NCBI GenBank assembly: GCA_028692105.1
Contig: JAQUYC010000002.1
Span: 62,001-126,000, forward strand
DNA length: 64,000 nt
From: Eubacteriales bacterium
Lineage (GTDB): Bacteria; Bacillota; Clostridia; Peptostreptococcales; Anaerovoracaceae
Direction: 5' to 3'
Positions 43,055-50,681 of the stretch are shown here, one piece after another. Position 1 is the first letter of the stretch. Each line of letters starts with the position of its first letter. The position numbers were made by a program, and so were the translations under genes. The notes beneath the pieces are model-generated. The model did not search any database and was not told where the DNA came from. It was given only the letters and a program-made list of their open reading frames with translations.

Positions 43055-44248
43055 ATGAAATGGAAAAAGAAATTAGTATTGTTATTTTGTACAACCCTGA
43101 TTATTCTTTTTATCATCATATATGTATTTCCCAACGTGACCGGTGCTCTGAAGCAGACTGAAATTATTGAATACGGAAGCCTTCAGGAAACGGATCGGGT
43201 GACCGCTTTTTTTGTCAGAAGCGAAATAGTATACTTTGCAAATAAGCCCGGCACAATCCAGTATTATGTAAAAGAGGGCGAGCAGGTCAGAAAAGGCATA
43301 AAGGTCCTGGATATCTCTCATGGTGCTCAGGAAGATAAGGAAAGCAGCTATAAAAGGATCATGGAGAGAATCTCCAGATTTAATGGAGGAGAAAGCATCT
43401 TTAGTGACGATATAAAAAAAATCAGAATGCAAATAATTAAACTTGAAAAAGAGCGAGGTATTGCTCTTGGTGAAGGCGAAACCAAACTGGCAGCAAACCT
43501 GGATGAGCAGATTAAAAGGCTTAACCAGAAGAAAGAATATATAGAGGCAACCGATGAAACAGCGAAAGAAGAGCTCGTAAGACAGAACAGAACTGTAAAT
43601 GGAGCAGGGATAATCCCGGAAAACTATATAAGCGATGCAAATGGTGTGGTCAGCTACTATATAGATGGATATGAGTCGGAGTTTACTCCCGAAAACATGG
43701 AGCTGCTGAGCAGAGAAAAGATTAAAAACATGAGTTTTGATGTTCAAAGTTTAGCAAGAGATACCACATTAACAAAGGAGCCATTATATAAGGTGGTCGA
43801 CAATAAAAAATGGTATGCCGTTTTCTGGGTTGCCCCGGAACATATCGTTAAGTATGAAAAGGGTAAACTGGCAAAAATAAACCTTCCCTTAGGGCAGGTA
43901 GATGGAAGGATTTACAATATCATAGATGATAAGGGGGAATGGCTTGTAATTCTCGAATTTAACAGATATTATGAAGAATTTGCACAAATTAGAGAAATTG
44001 AGGCAGAAGTTGTAACATCCGATTATATGGGATTAACTATAAGAAATGAAAATATCACTTCGAAAGACGGGCAGCCTGGAGTATTCGTCAAGGCCAAAAG
44101 TGGAGAATATGTTTTTAAACCCATTGAAATTATTACAAGTGACGGAGAATGGTCCCTGGTAGAGGCTTCTTTCTATTATACTGATGACGGAGCAACCAAG
44201 GTTGAAACAGTGAACATATATGATGAAATATTGAAAAAACCGAATTGA
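43055..44248 (+). CDS. HlyD-family membrane-fusion-like protein
   Basis: 397 residues. One membrane segment lies at about 7-25 (LVLLFCTTLIILFIIIYVF). The extracytoplasmic part has a lipoyl/biotinyl-like strand AFFVRSEIVYFANKPGTIQYYVKEGEQVRKG, a helical hairpin (MRMQIIKLEKERG region) and later beta-barrel strands with GVFVKAKSGEYVFKPIEI. Membrane fusion proteins of this type link exporters in the envelope; in clostridia a HlyD-like gene often sits before yggS-sepF. Possible role at the division site or in export is inference. ATG 43055 with GGAGG at about 43040. Confidence 0.75.
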   Translation: MKWKKKLVLLFCTTLIILFIIIYVFPNVTGALKQTEIIEYGSLQETDRVTAFFVRSEIVYFANKPGTIQYYVKEGEQVRKGIKVLDISHGAQEDKESSYKRIMERISRFNGGESIFSDDIKKIRMQIIKLEKERGIALGEGETKLAANLDEQIKRLNQKKEYIEATDETAKEELVRQNRTVNGAGIIPENYISDANGVVSYYIDGYESEFTPENMELLSREKIKNMSFDVQSLARDTTLTKEPLYKVVDNKKWYAVFWVAPEHIVKYEKGKLAKINLPLGQVDGRIYNIIDDKGEWLVILEFNRYYEEFAQIREIEAEVVTSDYMGLTIRNENITSKDGQPGVFVKAKSGEYVFKPIEIITSDGEWSLVEASFYYTDDGATKVETVNIYDEILKKPN

Positions 44249-44338
44249 ATACATAATGCACATGATGAGGTATTCTCAGAAGAAAACTCTGTCTTTCAGT
44301 GCTTCGAATAAAGACGGTAATGTGAAGGGGGAAAATTG

Positions 44339-45052
44339 ATGGAAGAAATGGGAACGATTAGAGATAACGTTGAAGCAATAAATAGTAAAAAGGAAGAGGT
44401 TACGGCAAGAGCAGGTCGAGAACCAAATGAGGTTCTGCTAATTGCAGTAACGAAGAACAGATCGGCGGATGAGATCAATGAAGCGATCGATGCCGGCATT
44501 ACTGATATCGGAGAAAACAAGGTTCAGGAAATCATGGACAAATATGACAAGGTAAAAAACGTTCGCTGGCATATGATTGGACATTTGCAGTCGAATAAGG
44601 TAAAATATATAATCGATAAGGTCTCACTGATACACTCTGTAGATTCCTTCAAACTTGCTGAAGAAATAGACAAACGGGCGGCACAGAATGGGACAACTAT
44701 GGATATTCTGATACAAATAAACGCAGCAAGGGAAGATAGTAAATACGGTATCACAAGCGACGAAACGGAGAAGCTGATTGAAGATATTTTAGGATACTGT
44801 AAAAATATACGGATCAGAGGTCTGATGTGCGTTGCGCCTTTTGAGGATGATCCTGAAGATGTAAGGGTCTATTTTAAAGAAGTAAAGAAACTCTATGACC
44901 GTTATACTTCACAGACATCCCCGGCATTGGATTTCAGGTATTTGTCAATGGGTATGTCACACGATTTTGAAGCAGCAATTATGGAGGGTTCTAATTTAAT
45001 CAGAATCGGTACAGCAATCTTTGGAGAAAGAAATTATCAGAATGGTAATTAA
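44339..45052 (+). CDS. yggS: PLP-homeostasis protein YggS/YlmE
   Basis: 237-residue alanine-racemase-like barrel without racemase partner domain; binds pyridoxal phosphate and keeps PLP pools balanced. PLP Lys lies in LLIAVTKNRSADEI; also GENKVQEI, WHMIGHLQSNKVKYI, MCVAPFED and LSMGMSHDFEAAI, the conserved C-terminal phosphate-binding stretch. ATG 44339 follows AAGGGGGAAA; the TTG three bases earlier is an alternative. First gene of the ylm division cluster here. Confidence 0.96.
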   Translation: MEEMGTIRDNVEAINSKKEEVTARAGREPNEVLLIAVTKNRSADEINEAIDAGITDIGENKVQEIMDKYDKVKNVRWHMIGHLQSNKVKYIIDKVSLIHSVDSFKLAEEIDKRAAQNGTTMDILIQINAAREDSKYGITSDETEKLIEDILGYCKNIRIRGLMCVAPFEDDPEDVRVYFKEVKKLYDRYTSQTSPALDFRYLSMGMSHDFEAAIMEGSNLIRIGTAIFGERNYQNGN

Positions 45053-45063
45053 AGGAGGAAAAA

Positions 45064-45579
45064 ATGGGAGACGGGTTTTTTTATAAACTGAAAACAATGA
45101 TAGGTATTGAAGAAATCGATGAAGAGGATCATCCGGAAGAAATACCCGGGGCATCGTCTTCTCAGGAACGTAAGCCAATGGATTCAAGAGGATCATATTC
45201 ACCTGTACGTAATGAGGTCAAAGATATAAAAGAATCAAAGGATAACAGGGTTTTACCTATACAGAATAAAAGCATAAATCAAAATACAAATCAATTTAAG
45301 CTGGTAGTAATCGAACCAAAAAGTTTTGATGAGTGTCCTAAACTTGTTGATAACCTTAAAGCAAGAAAACCGGTTATCATCAATCTTGAAAAAGTGGAAA
45401 CCGATACGGCAAGAAAGATATTTGATTTTCTAAGCGGAGCCACATATGCAGTTAACGGCAATGTTCAGAAGGTAGCGAATAATATTTTTATTTTTGCACC
45501 GGAAAATGTAGATGTATCTGCCAGCGTCGATCAAAAAAACATCGACTTCAGCGGTGCACCAAAGAATATTTGGAGATAA
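45064..45579 (+). CDS. sepF: Cell division protein SepF
   Basis: FtsZ-binding protein that organises the Z-ring at the membrane. 171 residues: an N-terminal amphipathic membrane-binding helix (MGDGFFYKLKTMIGI), a charged linker and a C-terminal SepF core with KLVVIEPKSFDECPKLVDNL and VIINLEKVETDTARKIFDFL and the GATYAVNGNVQKVANNIFIF strand. ATG 45064 behind AAAGGAGGAAAAA. Overlaps the next ribosome site; yggT starts 6 bases after its stop. Confidence 0.96.
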   Translation: MGDGFFYKLKTMIGIEEIDEEDHPEEIPGASSSQERKPMDSRGSYSPVRNEVKDIKESKDNRVLPIQNKSINQNTNQFKLVVIEPKSFDECPKLVDNLKARKPVIINLEKVETDTARKIFDFLSGATYAVNGNVQKVANNIFIFAPENVDVSASVDQKNIDFSGAPKNIWR

Positions 45580-45584
45580 TTAAT

Positions 45585-45872
45585 ATGATACTATTAATAA
45601 ATGCTATTAATGCATTCTTCCAGATCCTGATATACCTAATCTTAGGAAGAGCGATTTTGAGCTGGTTTGTAAGAGGCCCATACGGCAGTTTGTCCAAGAT
45701 CTATACTATTACTATTCAACTGACTGAACCAATAATGGCTCCCTGCAGAAATCTTCTTGCAAGATTTGGCCTCGGAGGAACCATCGATTTTTCGCCGCTT
45801 TTGGCTATTATTGCCCTTTCAGTGATTAACGGATTTATTCTAAGTATTATTAGAATGTTGATAAACGTATAA
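45585..45872 (+). CDS. YggT/YlmG family membrane protein
   Basis: 95 residues with two hydrophobic blocks: an N-terminal helix with FFQILIYLILGRAILSWF and a C-terminal helix IDFSPLLAIIALSVINGFIL, with the TEPIMAPCRNLL loop typical of the family. Function is unsettled; it is always near sepF and divIVA. Start at ATG 45585 with GGAGA 9 bases upstream. ylmH, which usually follows in this cluster, is absent. Confidence 0.92.
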   Translation: MILLINAINAFFQILIYLILGRAILSWFVRGPYGSLSKIYTITIQLTEPIMAPCRNLLARFGLGGTIDFSPLLAIIALSVINGFILSIIRMLINV

Positions 45873-45920
45873 GACAAACGATATTTCGGATATTCAACAG
45901 ATACTCTGTGAGGTATAATT

Positions 45921-46487
45921 ATGATTACTCCTTTAGATATTCAGAATAAAGAGTTCCCGAAGGTTGTCCGAGGTTATAAAGAAGAGGAAGTGGACGGTTT
46001 CCTGGATCTTTTGACGCTGGATTTAGAAAAAGTACTGGAAGAGAACCGCAGGTTGAAGGACCAAGTGAAAAATCTTAATACAGAAGTAGAACGGTTCAGA
46101 AATTCTGAAAATACTGTATTTGAAACGCTTGAGGCTGCAAAAGCATTGATGGGCGATATATCTGAAAGTGCAGAGAAACGTGCCGAAATATTATTAAAAA
46201 ACGCAGAATTAGATGCACAGCTGATTCAGAGAGAAGCACGTGAAAATATTGAGCGATTAAATGAAGAAATGTTAAATATAAAAAATAGCCTTGTCATATT
46301 CCGAAGCAGGTACAGAAGCCTTTTGGAATCAGAACTCGAGAAATTTGATAATTTGAGTGCAGAACTTTTTGCCGATAAAGAGCTGACTGAACTGAAGGCT
46401 TATTCTGAAGAAAAAAAGGAGCCGGAATCCGGTGCTCTTTTTTGTGCGGCAACTATTGCAAATCTAAGAAAAGGGGAAGGGGTTTAA
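45921..46487 (+). CDS. divIVA: DivIVA-like septum/pole protein
   Basis: 188 residues: the N-terminal lipid-binding domain with TPLDIQNKEFPKVVRGYKEE and EVDGFLDLLTLDLEKVLEEN (matches the crossed-loop region), then a coiled coil to about 165. DivIVA recognises negative membrane curvature and recruits division or polarity factors. The last 20 or so residues (SGALFCAATIANLRKGEGV) lie beyond an intrinsic terminator inside the coding sequence. ATG 45921; last gene of the yggS-sepF-yggT-divIVA cluster. Confidence 0.93.
   Translation: MITPLDIQNKEFPKVVRGYKEEEVDGFLDLLTLDLEKVLEENRRLKDQVKNLNTEVERFRNSENTVFETLEAAKALMGDISESAEKRAEILLKNAELDAQLIQREARENIERLNEEMLNIKNSLVIFRSRYRSLLESELEKFDNLSAELFADKELTELKAYSEEKKEPESGALFCAATIANLRKGEGV
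46413..46443 (+). terminator. Intrinsic terminator inside the 3' end of divIVA
   Basis: GGAGC-CGG/CCG-GCTC forms a stem with a 2-base bulge and AAT loop, lengthened by AAAAA/TTTTT pairing and followed by TTTTTTG. It sits 44 bases before the divIVA stop. Confidence 0.6.
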
Positions 46488-46507
46488 CAATTCCCTCCGG
46501 TATCATA

Positions 46508-46966
46508 ATGTATTTCATAATTATTACTCTTATTGTCCTCGTTGATCAATTGACCAAATATCAGATTCGAGTAAATCTGGAGCTTAATGCTTCTATTCCT
46601 GTTATTGACGATATATTTCACATAACATATATTCAGAATCGTGGAGCTGCCTTCAGTTTATTTATGGACAAAACTGAGTTCCTTATTGCAATACAGCTAT
46701 TAATCGTTGCAGCAATTTTAGTCTATCTGTTAAAAAGAAGGAAAAAGGATCATCGATTATTGCTGCTGAGTATGTCCCTCATTGCGGCGGGCGGGATAGG
46801 AAATCTTATTGATCGTGCAGTAAACGGATATGTCGTTGATTTTTTGGATTTTCGTATCTGGCCAATTTTTAATGCAGCGGATATTTCAGTTTGCACAGGC
46901 TGCGGGCTGCTTATTATTTTTGTACTGCTGATCGAGCCAAAGTTGAGCAAAAATAAATTAAAATAG
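46508..46966 (+). CDS. lspA: Lipoprotein signal peptidase LspA
   Basis: Aspartyl protease of the membrane that cleaves prolipoproteins. 152 residues, four membrane helices, with VDQLTKYQIR, THRGAAFS-like motif QNRGAAFSLF, GNLIDRAV (first catalytic Asp) and FNAADISVCTG (second). ATG 46508 gives the canonical N-terminus but has no Shine-Dalgarno nearby; AGGGG at 46478-46482 would fit an ATT start at 46490 or reinitiation after divIVA. Followed, after a large repeat array, by rluD, its usual neighbour. Confidence 0.95.
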   Translation: MYFIIITLIVLVDQLTKYQIRVNLELNASIPVIDDIFHITYIQNRGAAFSLFMDKTEFLIAIQLLIVAAILVYLLKRRKKDHRLLLLSMSLIAAGGIGNLIDRAVNGYVVDFLDFRIWPIFNAADISVCTGCGLLIIFVLLIEPKLSKNKLK

Positions 46967-46989
46967 CACTATAGATTTTCTTTGCCACT

Positions 46990-47033
46990 TACTAGCTCGC
47001 CCAATTTGCAAAGCAAATTGTCGGCGAACTTAT
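46990..47033 (+). repeat. Dispersed palindromic repeat, copy C, left palindrome
   Basis: TACTAGCTCGCCCAATTTGC, AAA, then GCAAATTGTCGGCGAACTTA. Against copy B the stem pair T-A next to the loop is C-G here, a compensatory change. The rest of the outer stem matches copies A, B and D. Confidence 0.9.
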
Positions 47034-47357
47034 GCAACGTCGCTTTCAGCGACTCCAACTCCCGTTGGTCGTTGCTGTCCGTTTTTCCCTTGCAGCTGAA
47101 GCTGCGGAAAAAAGGCAACGTCGCTTTCAGCGACTCCAACTCCCGTTGGTCGTTGCTGTCCGTTTTTCCCTTGCAGCTGAAGCTGCGGAAAAAAGGCAAC
47201 GTCGCTTTCAGCGACTCCAACTCCCGTTGGTCGTTGCTGTCCGTTTTTCCCTTGCAGCTGAAGCTGCGGAAAAAAGGCAACGTCACTTTCAGGGACTCCA
47301 ACTCCCGTTGGTCGTTGCTGTCCGTTTTTCCCTTGCAGCTGAAGCTGCGGAAAAAAG
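47034..47357 (+). repeat. Four tandem 81-bp units
   Basis: Units start at 47034, 47115, 47196 and 47277; the first three are identical, the fourth has two substitutions (G to A at unit position 9, C to G at 17). Each unit can fold completely: GCAACG/CGTTGC (1-6, 37-42) closes a three-way junction with hairpins TCGCT/AGCGA and CCAAC/GTTGG, and bases 46-81 form a long stem topped by GCAGC-TGAA-GCTGC. The period is a multiple of three without stops, so several frames are open by chance. No ribosome site supports a protein. Confidence 0.95.
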
Positions 47358-47396
47358 GCAAGGAAATCACAAGTTTTACTTGTAGATTCCTACTGC
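47358..47396 (+). repeat. Dispersed palindromic repeat, copy C, right palindrome
   Basis: GCAAGGAAATCACAAG, TTTTACTTGTAGATTCC; same as 34161-34198 apart from two changes. It ends 18 bases before the rluD start. Confidence 0.85.
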
Positions 47397-47414
47397 TATT
47401 TGAGGAATTATAAC

Positions 47415-48350
47415 ATGAATGAAGCTGACAGGATTGAATTTATTGTCGAAGAAGACATGCAGGGGACCAGACTCGATGTGGTCCTTTCTGCTGTTATCGA
47501 AGAAGCCTCCAGAAGCTATCTGCAGAAGCTGATTGACAATGGGGAGGTTAAGGTAAATGGTCTTACGGGATATTCAAAAAAATACAAAGTTAAGACAGGC
47601 GACACGGTCAGAGTAGGAATACCCGAACCCGTTCTTCTTGACGTAGTTCCGGAGGATATCCCTATTGATATCGTGTATGAGGATAAAGATGTTCTGGTGG
47701 TGAATAAACCAAAAGGTATGGTAGTCCATCCTGCGGCAGGAAACTATACCGGAACCCTTGTCAATGCAATACTATTTCATTGTAAAAGCCTTTCCTCGAT
47801 TAACGGAGTGATACGTCCCGGTATCGTTCATAGAATAGATAAGGATACCAGCGGCTTGCTGATGATAGCGAAAAATGACGCTGCCCACCGCGCTCTGGCG
47901 GAACAGCTTTCCAGGCACTCTATTAAAAGGGTTTATCATGCTATTGTGTACAATAATTTTAAAGAAGATGAAGGGACGGTAAATGCGCCCATCGGAAGGG
48001 ATCCAAAAAACAGGTTAAAGATGGCGGTAACTGCAGTAAATAGTAAGGAAGCGGTGACCCATTACAGGGTGCTGCATCGGTTTGGATCGTTCACTTATAT
48101 TGAAGCACGGCTTGAGACAGGCAGAACTCACCAGATCAGAGTGCACATGGCTTATATCAAGCATCCTCTCCTTGGTGATGCTGTTTACGGACCAAAAAAG
48201 AAGGTTTTGGGCGTTGATTCACAGATGCTTCATGCCGGACTCCTTGGTTTTAAACATCCGGCAACCGGAGATTATATGGAGTTCAAAAGTCCTCTTCCAA
48301 AAGAATTTAATAATGTGATCATTAAGTTAGGTGGTACCGCTAAAGAGTAA
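47415..48350 (+). CDS. rluD: 23S rRNA pseudouridine synthase RluD-type
   Basis: 311 residues: N-terminal S4 domain with GTRLDVVLSAVIEEASRSYL and KVNGLTGYSKKYKV, then the pseudouridine synthase core with DKDVLVVNKPKGMVVHPA, the catalytic Asp in HRIDKDTSGLLMIAKND and LETGRTHQIRVHMAYIKHPL. ATG 47415 has GAGG at 47402-47405; an open frame upstream enters the repeat. Follows lspA in many Firmicutes; here the 448-base repeat tract separates them. Confidence 0.95.
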   Translation: MNEADRIEFIVEEDMQGTRLDVVLSAVIEEASRSYLQKLIDNGEVKVNGLTGYSKKYKVKTGDTVRVGIPEPVLLDVVPEDIPIDIVYEDKDVLVVNKPKGMVVHPAAGNYTGTLVNAILFHCKSLSSINGVIRPGIVHRIDKDTSGLLMIAKNDAAHRALAEQLSRHSIKRVYHAIVYNNFKEDEGTVNAPIGRDPKNRLKMAVTAVNSKEAVTHYRVLHRFGSFTYIEARLETGRTHQIRVHMAYIKHPLLGDAVYGPKKKVLGVDSQMLHAGLLGFKHPATGDYMEFKSPLPKEFNNVIIKLGGTAKE

Positions 48351-48381
48351 AAAGGCTGAGCCATTGAAGAATCAGCCTTTT
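48350..48381 (+). terminator. Terminator after rluD
   Basis: AAAAGGCTGA (48350-48359) pairs with TCAGCCTTTT (48372-48381) around a 12-base loop. It can serve both directions. Confidence 0.75.
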
Positions 48382-48462
48382 ACCACAGCCGCCTGATATT
48401 CTTATAGGGTTAATGACAAGTTTGTAATCTGTTATCAATTTTCGTTAGAGAAAGGGATTTGC

Positions 48463-48612
48463 TTATATAGTTTTAACGTGTTGCAGGCAGTTAACACAAA
48501 TATATCCGTTCTTAAACCGGATAACATGTGAGATACTGCCGCATATGGCGCAGCGTAATTCTCCTGTCTTGCTGTATCGATTATTTGCAGGTTCACTGAT
48601 TCGCTCATTCAT
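48463..48612 (-). CDS. 49-residue zinc-ribbon-like protein
   Basis: Small ORF with ATG 48612 behind AAAGGAAGTGATAT on the - strand, stop at 48463-48465. The sequence has two CxxC knuckles 15 residues apart, RCAICGS and YICVNCLQ, typical of a small zinc ribbon. Without other domains its role is unknown. It lies downstream of rqcH on the same strand and could be transcribed with it, but 228 AT-rich bases intervene. Confidence 0.6.
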   Translation of the reverse strand: MNERISEPANNRYSKTGELRCAICGSISHVIRFKNGYICVNCLQHVKTI

Positions 48613-48840
48613 ACATATCACTTCCTTTTAACATTCTGTCCGGTCTGTCCGGTGCTTCGCCTTCGAATCTTAAATTTATTCCTTACTAAGATGACAGGAA
48701 AATTCAGGCCGTGTCCGTATATCAAAATGCGGCTGCTGCTTCGTATATAGGACGACATAATTTTACAATGCAATATAAAAGAAATCAAGGGAAAAAATAT
48801 AAAATGTAAGAATTAATGTATTAGATGTAATAAATTAGTA

Positions 48841-50550
48841 TTATAATTCTTTCGGGTTTACATAAACAGTCTTATTGTCAGTAAATATAACCATACCAGG
48901 TTTTGCTCCATTGGGCTTCTTTACATGCCGTACCTGTGTATAATCAACAGGTACATTCTCGGATTCCCGGCCCTTGCTGTGGTAAGCAGCCAGAGAAGCA
49001 GCTTCGAAGATTGCACTATCCGTAACCCTTTTTCCATCTGTAAACAAAATTACATGAGAACCGGGGATATCCTTTGTATGAAACCATATATCCTTACCCG
49101 ATGCGGTTTTAAATGTAAGGATATCATTCTCCTTGTTATTTCTTCCAACAAGAACACGGAATCCGTCGCTGGTAGTATATTGAAAAGGCACCACTTTGCT
49201 GCGCGAAGGCTTAAAGTTATTTTTTCTTTTTCTAAGATAGCCGCCTTCTATCAGTTCAAGCCTCAGTTCTTCTATCTCTTCAATAGTGTTCGCATTTTCA
49301 ATATAATTCAAAACAGACTCAATGTAGGCGATGTCATTATTTGTCTCTTCAAGCTGTATGTTTTTTTCTGTAACTGCTGTTTTAGCTTTGCTGTATTTTT
49401 TAAAATACTTTTGTGCATTTTGAGCTGGTGTGAAACGTGAATCAAGAGGGATGGATATATTATCATTACTGTAATAATTAAACAGCTCAACACTGGAAAC
49501 CGCATGATTTATCTGATGCAGATTTGCTGTGAGAAGTTCTCCGTATAGACGGTAAATATCAGATTTTTCAGCCGCTAAAAGATCATTGGAAAGCCTTTGC
49601 TTTTTTAGATACAGCTTATCAAGGCTGTTCCCTACAGCACGAACCAAATCGGAAGATTTCTGCTTTACACGGTTTGAAGAACTTTTATTTGAGTAATAGT
49701 AAGATACTGTTTTGCTGATGTCATCAAAGCCTTTTTCAGTATAATAAGAAGATATGGTTATTAGCGGAAAGAGGTGAAAATCAAAAGGCGTACCATCCTT
49801 GGCCAAATAGACTTTCGGTTTCGTATTCTCACAGCCTATTTTGTTAACAAGGCTGTTAAGAACATGAGTGATTGCGGTATAAGACCGATCCTCTTCAAGA
49901 AGCCCTGCTCGATAAACAATTTCTTCAGCTATGACAGGGCTGATTCCCTGGATATTTGAAAGCAAAGCCTTTGGAGCATTGCCGGGTATATTTTCCGTAA
50001 ATAACTCAATCTGAGCCTCTGTGATCCCGTAATACGGAACCTTTCCCTGAGAAGGCGGGTAGACATATTGCTGCCCGGGAAGAAGCTGACGGTATCTATT
50101 GACGTCGATAGAAATTCGCTTGATGCAATCGATTATTTTATTGGAAGTTATATCGACTAAAATTATATTGCTATGCTTTCCCATAATCTCTACGATCAAT
50201 TTTTTATTGACAGAAAAGCCCAATTCATTTATCGTATCAATTGAAATCTCTATAATCCTTTCAGAATCCATTTGCTTGATGTCAGTAATTCTTCCACCTT
50301 GTATATGCTTGCGCAATAGCATGCAGAATCCCATCGGATTCAAAGGGTTGGCTGTTGTTTCACTGATAAGATGGATTCTTGAATGGCTGCTGTTTGCAGA
50401 TATATATAATTTATGGTTTTCTCTGCCGGAGTGAATATTTAAGATGATTTCATCAGCCTCTGGTTGATATATTTTTTCAATTTTGCCGCCGATCAGTAAC
50501 TTTTGCAACTGATGAACCACTGCTCCGGTGACCATACCGTCAAAACTCAT
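48841..50550 (-). CDS. rqcH: Ribosome quality control protein RqcH (NFACT/FbpA family)
   Basis: Binds split 50S subunits with stalled peptidyl-tRNA and directs poly-alanine tailing for degradation. 569 residues: NFACT-N domain with SFDGMVTGAVVHQLQKLL and NPMGFCMLLRKHIQGGRI, a coiled-coil middle, and NFACT-R C-terminal domain with FRVLVGRNNKENDILTFKTA and KDIWFHTKDIPGSHVIL. The conserved DR pair of the N domain reads DSERII here. ATG 50550 has AAAGGAGACAAAATA; the earlier ATG at 50607 has none. Once called fibronectin-binding protein. Stands alone on the - strand. Confidence 0.95.
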   Translation of the reverse strand: MSFDGMVTGAVVHQLQKLLIGGKIEKIYQPEADEIILNIHSGRENHKLYISANSSHSRIHLISETTANPLNPMGFCMLLRKHIQGGRITDIKQMDSERIIEISIDTINELGFSVNKKLIVEIMGKHSNIILVDITSNKIIDCIKRISIDVNRYRQLLPGQQYVYPPSQGKVPYYGITEAQIELFTENIPGNAPKALLSNIQGISPVIAEEIVYRAGLLEEDRSYTAITHVLNSLVNKIGCENTKPKVYLAKDGTPFDFHLFPLITISSYYTEKGFDDISKTVSYYYSNKSSSNRVKQKSSDLVRAVGNSLDKLYLKKQRLSNDLLAAEKSDIYRLYGELLTANLHQINHAVSSVELFNYYSNDNISIPLDSRFTPAQNAQKYFKKYSKAKTAVTEKNIQLEETNNDIAYIESVLNYIENANTIEEIEELRLELIEGGYLRKRKNNFKPSRSKVVPFQYTTSDGFRVLVGRNNKENDILTFKTASGKDIWFHTKDIPGSHVILFTDGKRVTDSAIFEAASLAAYHSKGRESENVPVDYTQVRHVKKPNGAKPGMVIFTDNKTVYVNPKEL

Positions 50551-50681
50551 TATTTTGTCTCCTTTAACATTTGGAAAACCACATCGTCCCAATTTATAGA
50601 TTTTCATTTTATTATGATGTATAATGTTTTAATAATATCATACACGTTAAAAATAACAAGACAAGGTTAGGAGAACGATAG

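Noticed and set aside
47034..47357. CRISPR array
   Set aside because: Units are joined head to tail with no unique spacers and no cas genes are near.
46969..47413. Long open frames on both strands through the 81-bp array, encoding 27-residue repeats
   Set aside because: The period is divisible by three and the unit has no stop in several frames, so open frames arise automatically. None has a ribosome site, and DNA folding explains the conservation better.
49000..50550. Fibronectin-binding adhesin
   Set aside because: The NFACT layout and lack of a signal peptide point to the ribosome quality-control factor RqcH.
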